Shown in pieces: positions 27,476 to 35,911 of a stretch of DNA of 64,000 nt (its first letter is position 1; every line of letters starts with the position of its first letter). This DNA comes from Bacillus sp. DNRA2. GTDB taxonomy: Bacteria > Bacillota > Bacilli > Bacillales > Cytobacillaceae. The notes beneath the pieces were generated by a model. It had not been told where the DNA came from. It did not search any database and saw only the letters and a program-made list of their open reading frames with translations. The stretch covers positions 1 through 64,000 of the forward strand of contig NZ_JABAIT010000017.1 of the NCBI RefSeq assembly GCF_012843265.1, read 5' to 3'. The translations under genes and the position numbers were made by a program.

Positions 27476-28071
27476 ATGCCAACACCTCCTTTAGCGGTAT
27501 TATATTATACGGATTTATGTGTGTATATACATATTGAAGTGAATGTGAATCTTTTAACAATTGTACGATGTGGAGAAAAAAACTTCTAACATTTGTACGA
27601 TGAATAACAAATGAGGATGAAATAAAATGAGTGAGAAATTATTTTCATAGAATGATTTCAACTGAAGAGTACACAGATGTCCATGGAGGTGAAAGATAGG
27701 GGGCTATCAAATCAAGGGGAGGAATAGAAAATCTTTAGTTAATATTTTAGTGAAATGAAAAACATTAGAAAAAAGAACTTTGTTTTTTGTCGTTGTAAAA
27801 CAAAAAACAGGCAATAGCTATTGCAGTAGCTATCGCCATCCGGAATGATATTTGTCTGGGAACGTAAAGGACCGTAATGACAAAACAGCTCAATCGACCC
27901 AGATTTAAGAAATGTGTAAGCAGTATTGACATTAAAAACTACAAAGAAAAGTCGGATTTTCTCTATAGTAGTTACTGCTAGGTTAGATCTAATGGTTAAA
28001 AAAACCTTCCTAGATTATATCATCTCCTTCTGAAATTATAAAGAAGTGTCAAATTCAATTAGGGGGATATA
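27476..28071. other. 600-bp spacer before the cytochrome gene
   Basis: No ORF with a ribosome site. A hairpin at 27810-27837 (GGCAATAGCTA / TAGCTATCGCC, one mismatch) is followed on the minus strand by TGTTTTTTGTTTT and would terminate minus-strand transcription, although no gene is known there. The repeated phrase TTGTACGATG appears at 27560 and 27595. The cytochrome gene promoter should lie in the last 150 bp, but I could not fix it. Confidence 0.5.
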
Positions 28072-28629
28072 ATGGCAACAGAACAAATTACGAAAGAAAA
28101 AAAACCTAAAAAAAGGTTTTTTAAAAAACTTTCAAAGAAACAAGTAATCTTTATTCTACTATTTGCACTTTTATTTTTTGGAATCGGAGGAATGGCACTC
28201 GTTAAGGCCAGCGATAACCCAGCATTTTGTAGTACCTTCTGCCACAATATGGAGCCAATGTATAACTCATACAAGCATAGTAATTTGCTAGCAAATGCAC
28301 ATGCCAAGGCAGATGTTGTCTGCCATGATTGTCACCAGGATTCATTAAGCACTAAGGCCCAAGAAGGAATTAAGTATGTTAAGGGAGATTACGAGACACC
28401 GATGAAAACGAGAAAGTTTTCAAAGGAAATGTGCCTTAAATGCCATGACTATGACAAAGTCATCGCCAAAACCAATTTCGAGGAATCAAACCCTCATAAA
28501 TCACATAATGGGCAGCTCGAATGTAACAAATGCCATAAATTGCATGAACCATCAACCGTATATTGCTCCGAGTGTCATGATTTTGAATGGATGGATAAAC
28601 TACCAGCTGCCTTTAATTCAGAAGAGTAA
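28072..28629 (+). CDS. Membrane-anchored NapC/NirT-type multiheme cytochrome c
   Basis: A 185-residue protein with one membrane segment (about 24-44) and an extracytosolic heme domain. Four CxxCH sites are present (CHDCH, CLKCH, CNKCH, CSECH). The N-terminal site is CSTFCHNM, that is CxxxCH followed by Met, where NapC-type proteins have CxxCH with a Met ligand. Family members pass electrons from menaquinol to periplasmic or extracytosolic reductases. The flavin reductase gene follows 126 bp later, so it is the probable electron donor. AGGGGG lies before the ATG. Confidence 0.9.
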   Translation: MATEQITKEKKPKKRFFKKLSKKQVIFILLFALLFFGIGGMALVKASDNPAFCSTFCHNMEPMYNSYKHSNLLANAHAKADVVCHDCHQDSLSTKAQEGIKYVKGDYETPMKTRKFSKEMCLKCHDYDKVIAKTNFEESNPHKSHNGQLECNKCHKLHEPSTVYCSECHDFEWMDKLPAAFNSEE

Positions 28630-28755
28630 AGGAATAATGGAGCAATACACTGATAAGAGCCGATTTATGATGTCTTTTTTGCAGTGGTTTAATTTCTGAA
28701 AAGTTCGTGAACTATATTGTATCTTTGGAATTCATTATGAAAAAGGAGTAGTCAT

Positions 28756-30324
28756 ATGAATAAAATATTTTCCGGCAACAAAACTCTCAAAGTCATTACA
28801 ATGATGTTTTTAATTATAACTATGCTATTACAAGGATGTTCTGATTCTAGTTCTAGTTCCACTAAGAGTGAAAAATCTAGTGGCGAAGCTAATGGGAAAA
28901 CAATGAGTACAGATGTTGTAGTGGTTGGTTCTGGATCTACTGGGGTCTCAGCTGCTGTACAGGCAAAACAACTAGGCCTAAATGTAATCATGATTGAAAA
29001 AAATCCCGGCTTAGGTGGAACTAGTGCTGTAACTGAAGGATATGGTGGTATCAATACTGAATTACAAACGCAACAAGGAATCCATTACGATGTTAAGGAT
29101 GTTCTATTACAAGCGGAGGGTTATCATCACTGGTTTGCTGATGCCAATCTTTTAAAGAAATTTTACGAAAACTCTGGAGAAACCTTCAGTTGGTTACAAT
29201 CCTTAGGTGTAAAATTTACTGGATTAAGAAATTTGGGAGCAAACAAACTCAATACTTGGCATCTTTATGATGGGGGAGGAAAAGCATTAACAGAAACCCT
29301 TGCGGAAAATGCCAAAAAAATGGGTGTAGAGATTCTAACAGATACTAGTGGTAAAGAACTGATTATGAAAGACGGAAAAGTGGCTGGCATTAAAGCAACA
29401 CATAGTGACGGAAGTAACCTAACAATCAAAGCCCCAGTTGTCATTTTAGCGACAGGTGGATATTCCGACAATCCTGAAATGCTTGAGAAGTATGCAAAAG
29501 TTAATGCCGACAATGTTATCGATGCAGGGATCCCTGGAAGAACCGGAGACGGGATCAATATGGCTTTAAAAGTAGGGGCATCAGATAAAAACCTAAAAGG
29601 TGGTCTAATGGCCTTTGGTGCAATGATGAAAGGTGCTCCTTATGGAGGAACGCTTCACAATGGTATTGGCAGACAGCCATTGTTGCGTGTTAATCAAGAT
29701 GGTATGCGCTTCACAGATGAGTCCTTGTTAGCACGTGACTGGGGTGCTTATGGTGCTGCTCATAGATTACAAGGAACAGTCTATCAAATTGCCTCTAAAG
29801 CTAATTTAGATAACTTTGTTCAGAACAAATTCCCAAGAGATATGACACCTGAGGGTAAAATACCTACCTTCTTCGAAGATTTAGATAAGTATATGAAAAA
29901 GGAAAAAACTCAGGTTGTTATTGCAGATACGATTGAAGAATTAGCAAGTAAACTCAATATGAATGAAGAGCAATTAAAGGCAACAGTTGATCAATATAAT
30001 GCAGACTGTCAAACAGGTGTTGATTCACAGTTTGGAAAGGATCCGAAATTTTTAATTGCGCCTGGGGAAAATGGTCCTTATTATGCCTTCAAATTAGATT
30101 TAGGCTATTACGCTACCACTGATGGACTAGCAATTACAACGGATGCACAAGTATTAGATAAGAAAGGCAAAGTCATTCCTGGTCTTTATGCTGGTGGCGG
30201 TGACGCTGGCGGCCTTAACGGAGAATCATACGATGTTAGTTTAGTTCCAGGTTCTCAACAAGGTTGGGCTGTGAACTCTGGCCGCTTTGCTGCTCAGGAT
30301 GCTGCTAAATATTTAAAAAAATAG
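28756..30324 (+). CDS. Lipoprotein FAD-dependent reductase (fumarate/urocanate reductase-like)
   Basis: A 522-residue FAD_binding_2 flavoprotein. It has a lipoprotein signal (lipobox LLQGC, Cys28), a Ser-rich linker, the dinucleotide fold TDVVVVGSGSTGVSAA (near 53-68), and the C-terminal FAD contact GLYAGGDAG-like segment with GSQQGWAVNSGRFAAQDAA. It is anchored outside the membrane and should reduce an enoate-type acceptor such as fumarate, urocanate or an aromatic acrylate. It has no heme sites and no FMN-attachment domain, so it needs an external donor, presumably the upstream cytochrome. AAAGGAG precedes the ATG. Confidence 0.85.
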   Translation: MNKIFSGNKTLKVITMMFLIITMLLQGCSDSSSSSTKSEKSSGEANGKTMSTDVVVVGSGSTGVSAAVQAKQLGLNVIMIEKNPGLGGTSAVTEGYGGINTELQTQQGIHYDVKDVLLQAEGYHHWFADANLLKKFYENSGETFSWLQSLGVKFTGLRNLGANKLNTWHLYDGGGKALTETLAENAKKMGVEILTDTSGKELIMKDGKVAGIKATHSDGSNLTIKAPVVILATGGYSDNPEMLEKYAKVNADNVIDAGIPGRTGDGINMALKVGASDKNLKGGLMAFGAMMKGAPYGGTLHNGIGRQPLLRVNQDGMRFTDESLLARDWGAYGAAHRLQGTVYQIASKANLDNFVQNKFPRDMTPEGKIPTFFEDLDKYMKKEKTQVVIADTIEELASKLNMNEEQLKATVDQYNADCQTGVDSQFGKDPKFLIAPGENGPYYAFKLDLGYYATTDGLAITTDAQVLDKKGKVIPGLYAGGGDAGGLNGESYDVSLVPGSQQGWAVNSGRFAAQDAAKYLKK

Positions 30325-30366
30325 TAATAAAATTATTGAGTTCAGTAACACTTTGAACAAAAAATA

Positions 30367-30413
30367 ATAGATAAATTGGCAAGGGGTACTCTATTCCTTG
30401 CTGATTTATCTAT
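30367..30413 (+). other. Strong hairpin between reductase and NusG_II genes
   Basis: ATAGATAAAT and ATTTATCTAT enclose GCAAGG / CCTTGC. There is no T-run, so it is more likely an mRNA-stability or processing hairpin between two genes of one operon than a terminator. It would allow lower expression of the downstream transport genes. Confidence 0.6.
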
Positions 30414-30451
30414 AATAATCGATTACTGAGAAAAGGGGAGTAATTCCTATA

Positions 30452-30826
30452 ATGAAAGCATTGCCCAAATTAAAACGTGGTGATTTTATCTTAGTGTTGT
30501 TAGTTGGAATCATCGTTTCAATCTCCCTTTTTTGGATGAATTCCCACAGCGAAGCCCAACAAAACAGCCTGATTGCAGACATAACACGCGACGGAAAAGT
30601 AATTCAAAAGATTGACCTAAATAAAATTAATAGTCAGCAAACCATTTTATTACAGAATGATGGTTATAAATTAACTGTATTAGCAGAAAAGGGTAAAATA
30701 CGAGTTTTAGATGCAGACTGTCCGGATAAAATTTGTAAAAACTTTGGATGGCTGACGAAGCCTGGTGACAATGCGATTTGTATGCCTTCAAGAATCATTG
30801 TCATGATCGAAGGCGTAGAAAAATAA
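30452..30826 (+). CDS. NusG domain II-containing membrane protein (EetA-like)
   Basis: A 124-residue protein with one N-terminal membrane segment (about 12-30) and an outside NusG_II-type beta domain with two conserved Cys pairs (DADCPDKICKNFGWL and AICMPSRI). Proteins of this type accompany Gx transporters, FMN-attachment enzymes and flavin-based extracytosolic electron transfer in Firmicutes. AAAAGGGGAG lies about 12 nt before the ATG. It begins the transport part of the reductase cluster. The function is inferred from family neighbourhoods. Confidence 0.75.
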   Translation: MKALPKLKRGDFILVLLVGIIVSISLFWMNSHSEAQQNSLIADITRDGKVIQKIDLNKINSQQTILLQNDGYKLTVLAEKGKIRVLDADCPDKICKNFGWLTKPGDNAICMPSRIIVMIEGVEK

Positions 30827-30855
30827 TACACTTCTAGTTAAGTAGGTAACCTCAA

Positions 30856-31434
30856 ATGAACAAAAACAGAAAATTTGCCGTGATCGTTATTTTAGTAACC
30901 AATGCCATTTTGATCTCTTTTCTTGAAGCGTTTATTCCCATCCCCGTCCCTGTCCCCGGGGTAAAGCTGGGCCTTGGTAATATTATTACGATGATTGGGA
31001 TTGCCTTCCTTGAATTGAAGGATGTCATTTTTATTGTCGTCGTGCGCTGTTTAGTCGTAGCCATTTTAACAAGAGGTGTAACGATGCTGGCCTTCAGTTT
31101 AAGCGGCGGTATTTTAAGTGCCTTAGTTATGTGGTTCCTGTATAAGAAACTAAATAAATACTTTAGTATTAAAGGGATTAGTATGGCTGGGGCCATTGTT
31201 CATAGTACGGCCCAAATTATAGTTGCATCAATCATTTTAGGCCAAACCGTCGTTATATTCTATCTTCCAATTCTATTAATTTCCTCTGTCATCACCGGAT
31301 TCATTACTGGAAAAATTGGAGAATTAGCCATTTTTGAAGTTAGCCAAAAAGATATTTTCAGCGAAGGAAAATTAACCAGAAAGGACGCTATAGGTTATGG
31401 CAAACGATATAACTTTGACCAATCCAACTATTAA
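30856..31434 (+). CDS. Gx transporter family membrane protein
   Basis: A 192-residue protein with about five hydrophobic segments and the motif EAFIPIPVPVPGVKLGLGN (residues 17-35), typical of Gx transporter / heptaprenyl-diphosphate-synthase-component-I-like proteins that resemble ECF substrate-binding (S) components. It probably binds a small cofactor, perhaps a flavin. Its end overlaps the next gene by 38 nt in another frame, which indicates tight coupling. It starts 29 nt after the NusG_II gene. Confidence 0.8.
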   Translation: MNKNRKFAVIVILVTNAILISFLEAFIPIPVPVPGVKLGLGNIITMIGIAFLELKDVIFIVVVRCLVVAILTRGVTMLAFSLSGGILSALVMWFLYKKLNKYFSIKGISMAGAIVHSTAQIIVASIILGQTVVIFYLPILLISSVITGFITGKIGELAIFEVSQKDIFSEGKLTRKDAIGYGKRYNFDQSNY

Positions 31435-32194
31435 AAAAATCGGTAAGTCCTATGAACTTGATGGGCTCATCAAGTTTATTCAGGCCGGGGTGCTTATGGG
31501 CATACCGTTTCTTTTTTTAAAACCTATGAGTCTTGTCCTTCTAACCGTGTACTTACTAATTGTAACCTTCATTTTGAGAATGAACAGACGTACTATAGCT
31601 ATGAGCGCTTTATCTTATTGTATTGTCTTTTTGTTCCCTTATCTTTTTGGATTATTAATGAATTCTCTTTTGTATTTTTTTTCTGGAAACGATATTTTCG
31701 CATTTCAACAAAGCCCCTATGAAATTTTTCTAAGATTATTTAGATTATTTATTATTTGGTATGTTAGCATTCTTTATTTTCATACTACTGATACGAAAAC
31801 AGTGATCGGAATGTTTGATAAACTCTTAACTCCACTGAAGTTCATTGGAGTTCCCGTAGCAGACTACTTAAAAGTAATCATGTGTATTGTTTTAGAGCTT
31901 ACTGAGATGGGTTCAGAAGTAAAAAAGAGTTTAGCAGAAAGTATGCGTTCAGTAATAGGTGAATCAAGACGGAAATTTAAAGTTAATATCAATGGAGTTT
32001 CCAAAATTATTGTTTCATTAATCGTGAATTCCTTTGACAAACTGGATCGAATTGAAAGTTTCATAGAAAAAGCTGAGCCAGATGATTTATACCATTACCG
32101 TTTTAAAGTATCAATAAGTGATGGGGTTTCAATATTTTGCTTTTTCTTTTTTACATATTTAGTACTAATCGTGGAGAAGGGGTATTGGTTCTAA
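31397..32194 (+). CDS. ECF transporter T component (CbiQ/EcfT-like)
   Basis: A 265-residue protein with several membrane segments in the first 130 residues and a cytosolic coupling region containing SLAESMRSVIGESRRKF, the Ala-Arg-Gly-like coupling helix position of EcfT proteins. In ECF systems it couples an S component to the EcfAA' ATPases, which are not in this window. With the Gx protein it may move a flavin or quinone precursor for the extracytosolic reductase. The ATG lies inside the end of the Gx gene. Confidence 0.75.
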   Translation: MANDITLTNPTIKKIGKSYELDGLIKFIQAGVLMGIPFLFLKPMSLVLLTVYLLIVTFILRMNRRTIAMSALSYCIVFLFPYLFGLLMNSLLYFFSGNDIFAFQQSPYEIFLRLFRLFIIWYVSILYFHTTDTKTVIGMFDKLLTPLKFIGVPVADYLKVIMCIVLELTEMGSEVKKSLAESMRSVIGESRRKFKVNINGVSKIIVSLIVNSFDKLDRIESFIEKAEPDDLYHYRFKVSISDGVSIFCFFFFTYLVLIVEKGYWF

Positions 32195-32204
32195 GGCGAA
32201 CCCT

Positions 32205-32259
32205 TGCTCCATGACAGAAATAAGGACATCGACTGAATACTGGGAAATTATTGAATGGT
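32205..32259 (+). pseudogene. 3' fragment of a DUF6904-type gene
   Basis: The DNA reading CTCCATGACAGAAATAAGG and on to GAATGGTAA closely matches the last 18 codons of the gene at 48522-49271 (SMTEIEISTEYPEIIEW). Only this tail is present here. It lies directly between the ECF-T gene and the leader-controlled promoter, so a gene was lost or the tail was copied in with the repeat-like sequence that follows (ATGTCCCTTTGTCCC). Confidence 0.65.
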
Positions 32260-32304
32260 AATAGGTGTGATGTCCCTTTGTCCCTTTCATAATCGAAATT
32301 AATA

Positions 32305-32333
32305 TTGACTTTTCGAAATACCTTTTCTATACT
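32305..32333 (+). promoter_or_regulatory. SigA promoter of the Etf operon
   Basis: TTGACT (32305-32310) and TATACT (32328-32333) are separated by exactly 17 bp, close to consensus. The conserved leader motif GTTGCTAGAG begins 8 bp later, so transcripts start just ahead of the antiterminator region. Confidence 0.75.
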
Positions 32334-32340
32334 AAAGACA

Positions 32341-32397
32341 GTTGCTAGAGATGATGTGAGATAAGCGACTCCATATTTGGAGTGCGCTTTTTTTTAT
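32341..32397 (+). promoter_or_regulatory. GlpP-type antitermination leader 1
   Basis: GTTGCTAGAG at 32341 is followed by GTGAGATAAGCG and a terminator hairpin (AAGCG-ACTCCA / TGGAGT-CGCTT, about 32363-32388) with T8. The same motif and layout occur at 40172-40225. A GlpP-type antiterminator gene lies at 39452. In B. subtilis, GlpP with glycerol-3-phosphate allows readthrough of such leaders. Readthrough here would express the oxidase/Etf genes from 32654. The role of this GlpP copy is inferred. Confidence 0.65.
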
Positions 32398-32530
32398 GCC
32401 CAAAATATTATATTAGAATATTAATATTATTGATAATATTTTGAAAAAGGATTGTGAGATGTAATTTATCAAGATGCAACACTCAAATCCGAATGGCAAA
32501 ATGTTAAGCTTTCTAAACAAGAATTTATAA

Positions 32531-32544
32531 TGAAAGCGATTGCG
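32531..32544 (+). promoter_or_regulatory. Possible CcpA site (cre), weak
   Basis: TGAAAGCGATTGCG matches the cre consensus TGWAANCGNTNWCA at 12 of 14 positions. It is between leader 1 and the first oxidase gene, where CcpA could act as a roadblock. Confidence 0.35.
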
Positions 32545-32653
32545 ATATAACAAAAAAACACACATCTCGCTAAATTTTAGTCTAATGTTGGCCAATCATT
32601 AGAATCATACCAATTAATACAAAACTATGAACTGTTGAGAGGAGAAAATCATT

Positions 32654-34117
32654 ATGACAATGACATTAGGGTTAAGAGAAGAAATCGTAGCAAAAATGCA
32701 AGAGCTAGTGGGTGCTGAAAACGTTATTACAAACGAAGAGGTATTAAAGGAAAGCTCAGTCGATCGTTATAGGAAATATGAAAAGTACTCAGGCGTTTTC
32801 ACTCGCCCGATTCCTGCAGCCGTTGTAAAAGCACAAAGTACAGAGCAAATTGCAAACGTTCTAAAATATTGTAATCAGCATGGCATTAATGTAATTCCGC
32901 GTACGGGTAATTCCGCGCTTGAAATGATGCTTGAATCCGTCCGTGAAAACCATATCGTGCTTGATGGATCAGATATGAATCAAATAATACAGATTGATGA
33001 ATATAATATGCAGGCTACAGTTCAGGCAGGTGTGCCTCTTGAGTATTTAGAAAACATTCTTCGTGAAAAAGGCTATACAACCGGACACTCACCGCAATCT
33101 AAACCGCTTGCTCAAATGGGTGGAATTGTTGCCGTAAGAAGTATTGGCCAATTCTCAACTCTATATGGCGGAATTGAAGACATGGTTGTTGGCTTAGAAG
33201 CAGTCTTCCCTAACGGTGAAATCACACGCATCAAAAATGTGCCACGCCGTGCAGCTGGCCCGGATATTCGCCACGTAATCATTGGTAATGAAGGGGCTCT
33301 TTGCTACATCACAGAAGTAACTGTAAAAATGTTCAGATATATGCCTGAAAACAATAAGTACTATGGATTTACATTAGACAACATGAAAACCGGCTTTGAA
33401 ATTTTACGTGAAGTCATGGTTGCGGGATATAAACCATCCATTGCACGTCTTTACGACCAGGCAGATGCTCAAGGTCATTTCTCTCACTTTGCGAATGATA
33501 AATGTGTTCTTGTATTCATGGCAGAAGGTCCAAAAGGGATTACAGAGGCAACTGGTGCTGCAATTGAGGAGATTGTAGGGAAATATTCTGAGTGCCAGCA
33601 GGTTGACAGCAAATTAATCGAAGACTGGTTCTTACAATTAAACTGGGGTCCTGAACAGGTAGCGCAAGAAAGAGAAGAAATCATTCAAACACAAAATATG
33701 GGCTTTACAACTGAAATCGCAAGCAACTGGGATACCATCAATGAAATTTATGAAGCAAGCCGCAAACGTGTAGCTGAAGAAATTCCTGATATTACATGGG
33801 TAGGTGGACACTCTTCACACAGCTACATAAATGGAACAAACCTTTACTTTGTCTATTACTACAATATTGTGGATTGCCCAGTGGAAGAAGAAATTAACAA
33901 ATACCATAACCCAATCAACAAAATTATCGTTGAAGAAGCGCTTAAGCATGGCGGTACAATGGTACATCACCACGGAGTTGGTAAAGCAAGGGCACCATGG
34001 ATTAAAGAAGAATATGGTAATTCTTTCTATGTTCTTAAAACACTCAAGAAAGCCTTCGATCCAAACAATGTCATGAACGTAGGAAATATCATTCCTGTTG
34101 AATATTTAGAGGACTAA
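32654..34117 (+). CDS. FAD-linked oxidase, alkylglycerone-phosphate-synthase-like
   Basis: A 487-residue flavoenzyme of the FAD_binding_4 / vanillyl-alcohol oxidase superfamily. The N-terminal FAD domain includes VIPRTGNSALEMML and MGGIVAVRSIGQFSTLYGG. Near residue 437 it has VHHHGVGKARAPW, a triple-His segment more like alkylglycerone-phosphate synthase than ordinary D-lactate dehydrogenase. The substrate is unknown; a hydroxy acid or a phosphorylated glycerol-like compound is possible. AGAGGAG precedes the ATG. It is followed by etfB-like and etfA-like genes, its likely electron acceptors. Expression is under leader 1. Confidence 0.8.
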   Translation: MTMTLGLREEIVAKMQELVGAENVITNEEVLKESSVDRYRKYEKYSGVFTRPIPAAVVKAQSTEQIANVLKYCNQHGINVIPRTGNSALEMMLESVRENHIVLDGSDMNQIIQIDEYNMQATVQAGVPLEYLENILREKGYTTGHSPQSKPLAQMGGIVAVRSIGQFSTLYGGIEDMVVGLEAVFPNGEITRIKNVPRRAAGPDIRHVIIGNEGALCYITEVTVKMFRYMPENNKYYGFTLDNMKTGFEILREVMVAGYKPSIARLYDQADAQGHFSHFANDKCVLVFMAEGPKGITEATGAAIEEIVGKYSECQQVDSKLIEDWFLQLNWGPEQVAQEREEIIQTQNMGFTTEIASNWDTINEIYEASRKRVAEEIPDITWVGGHSSHSYINGTNLYFVYYYNIVDCPVEEEINKYHNPINKIIVEEALKHGGTMVHHHGVGKARAPWIKEEYGNSFYVLKTLKKAFDPNNVMNVGNIIPVEYLED

Positions 34118-34118
34118 T

Positions 34119-34934
34119 TTGGACATCCTCGTTTGCTTCAAAGTAGTTCATGACTTGGATATGTTAGGCGAGAGCGATTGGGAAACAGGGGAAAACCTAA
34201 ATATCGACCTTAGCTATACAAAGAAAGCACTGAACAGCTTTGATGAAAGTGCACTGGAAATCGCGTTAAATCTCTCCGATTCATCGGAGGGATTTCATGC
34301 GCCGGTGAAACTGACAGCGCTTTCGATTACTGGGGATCTTATAGAAAACTTTATCAAGACATTGTATGCCTTAAAATATGACAAAGTTGTCCAAATTGAT
34401 TATGCGGGTGATCTTCGCTTTAATTCAGCAGGAGTAGCGCATATAATCGCCGCCTATTACAAAAAACACTGCACTGAGCAGGCCATTTTCATGGGAAGAC
34501 AAAGCGGGTGTGGAGATAATGGAGAGACACCGCTTCGTGTGGCAGAGTTGTTGGGAATTCCCTGTGTAACAGGTGTATTAAATATGAAACGAACAAGTCG
34601 TGAGGATATACTGAAAGTCATCCGGCAGGTTAATAATGGAACCGTCACACAGTTGATTAAGCTGCCGGCTGTTTTTCAAATTGGTGATTCTCCTATTACT
34701 CATATGCGTGTACCAACACTGAAGGATAAAATGAATACGAAGAATATGAAAGCGGTTGCTCTTTCGTTGGAAGACCTTAATTTAGATTCAACATACATTC
34801 AGGATTTGAGTGATATTGAGCTTATTTCGCTTGTTCGTATAAGAGACGAGCGAAAGACGACAATCATTGATGGAAAGGATGCTTTTGAAAAAGCAGATAT
34901 CTTATACCATAACTATATAAAGGAGCGGCTCTGA
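34119..34934 (+). CDS. Electron-transfer flavoprotein beta subunit, divergent (EtfB-1)
   Basis: A 271-residue EtfB-like protein. It keeps the N-terminal MDILVCFKVVHD start and the nucleotide-binding segment GRQSGCGDNGETPLRVAELL (about 127-146), but this differs from the usual GRQTTDGDTGQVG seen in EtfB-2 (37464). It starts with TTG one base after the preceding gene's stop. It pairs with EtfA-1 downstream to accept electrons from the FAD oxidase. The divergence may reflect a different cofactor use, for example a non-bifurcating form, but that is inference. Confidence 0.8.
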   Translation: MDILVCFKVVHDLDMLGESDWETGENLNIDLSYTKKALNSFDESALEIALNLSDSSEGFHAPVKLTALSITGDLIENFIKTLYALKYDKVVQIDYAGDLRFNSAGVAHIIAAYYKKHCTEQAIFMGRQSGCGDNGETPLRVAELLGIPCVTGVLNMKRTSREDILKVIRQVNNGTVTQLIKLPAVFQIGDSPITHMRVPTLKDKMNTKNMKAVALSLEDLNLDSTYIQDLSDIELISLVRIRDERKTTIIDGKDAFEKADILYHNYIKERL

Positions 34935-34937
34935 ACC

Positions 34938-35906
34938 ATGAATACTGCGTTTGTATTTAATGCCTGCTCACCGCTTTTTCCAAAGGAAATCAATGAATTA
35001 AATCATTTTCAACAAACATATATACAACAGGATGCTATACAGGCTTGGGTTATTTCCAGAGAATGTGATGAGCTTCCAAAACCTGCACTGCAAATTGCTA
35101 TGAGCGAGATCAAGCTAGTGCAAGTAAGAGACGAGACAGATGAAGAAGAAATCTTAGCAGCTTTACTACAGGTCTATCAACAGGAAATGCCTGATTGTGT
35201 TATTTTTCCAAGCACTTTGTCTGGTACCTCTCTTGTTGTCAGGTTTTCCGTTCGCTCAGGGGGAACATCTTGTATGTCTGTCACTGTTCGTGAGAGTACA
35301 AGTGAAGGTTTGATAATCAACAAGTCGGTTTATGCCAATAATCTAACGGCTAGCTTTCGGATGAAACGTAAGCCGTATTGTTTTTCAGTTGCAAAAATAG
35401 CTATTCGGAAAGAGTGGCAGAACATTGAACATACGGTAACAATCATGGAGCCCATCATACCAAACGACCGGAATAGCCATGTATTATCTTATGAATTTCA
35501 TCAAATTGAAACAGGAGAACCTTTGGATAGCGCAGAAAAAGTGCTTGCTTTAGGAAAAGGTGTAAAGAAGCAAGAACATTTACATGAATTGGAGAAAGCA
35601 GCCAATCAAATCGGTCTTGAAATAGGTGTAACAAGACCGATTGCCATGAATGGCTGGACAGATATGGGCCGGTTAATCGGGGCTTCTGGGAAATTGCTAT
35701 CCCCACGGTTATGTATTGCAGCTGGTGTTTCCGGATCACAGGCCTTTACAGTTGGCATCCGAGACAGCCGATTCATTGTATCCATTAATCAGGATGAATA
35801 TGCGCCGATTCATAAAATAGCCGACGTTGCCATTATTGATGATTATCAAGAAGTATTAAAAGCGCTATTCCCGCTTATGGAGCAGCAGACAGTGGAAGGA
35901 GTGTGA
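34938..35906 (+). CDS. etfA: Electron-transfer flavoprotein alpha subunit (EtfA-1)
   Basis: A 322-residue EtfA. The C-terminal FAD-binding domain contains GRLIGASGKLLSPRLCIAAG and VSGSQAFTVGIRDS, the equivalents of the P-x-LYIA-x-GISGAIQH motif, and INQDEYAPIHKIADVAI. It binds FAD and passes electrons onward with EtfB-1. The ATG follows the EtfB-1 stop by 3 nt. Its stop overlaps the GTG of the next frame, and the second oxidase follows at once, so all six genes from 32654 to 39262 read as one operon. Confidence 0.88.
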   Translation: MNTAFVFNACSPLFPKEINELNHFQQTYIQQDAIQAWVISRECDELPKPALQIAMSEIKLVQVRDETDEEEILAALLQVYQQEMPDCVIFPSTLSGTSLVVRFSVRSGGTSCMSVTVRESTSEGLIINKSVYANNLTASFRMKRKPYCFSVAKIAIRKEWQNIEHTVTIMEPIIPNDRNSHVLSYEFHQIETGEPLDSAEKVLALGKGVKKQEHLHELEKAANQIGLEIGVTRPIAMNGWTDMGRLIGASGKLLSPRLCIAAGVSGSQAFTVGIRDSRFIVSINQDEYAPIHKIADVAIIDDYQEVLKALFPLMEQQTVEGV

Positions 35907-35911
35907 GGAAC

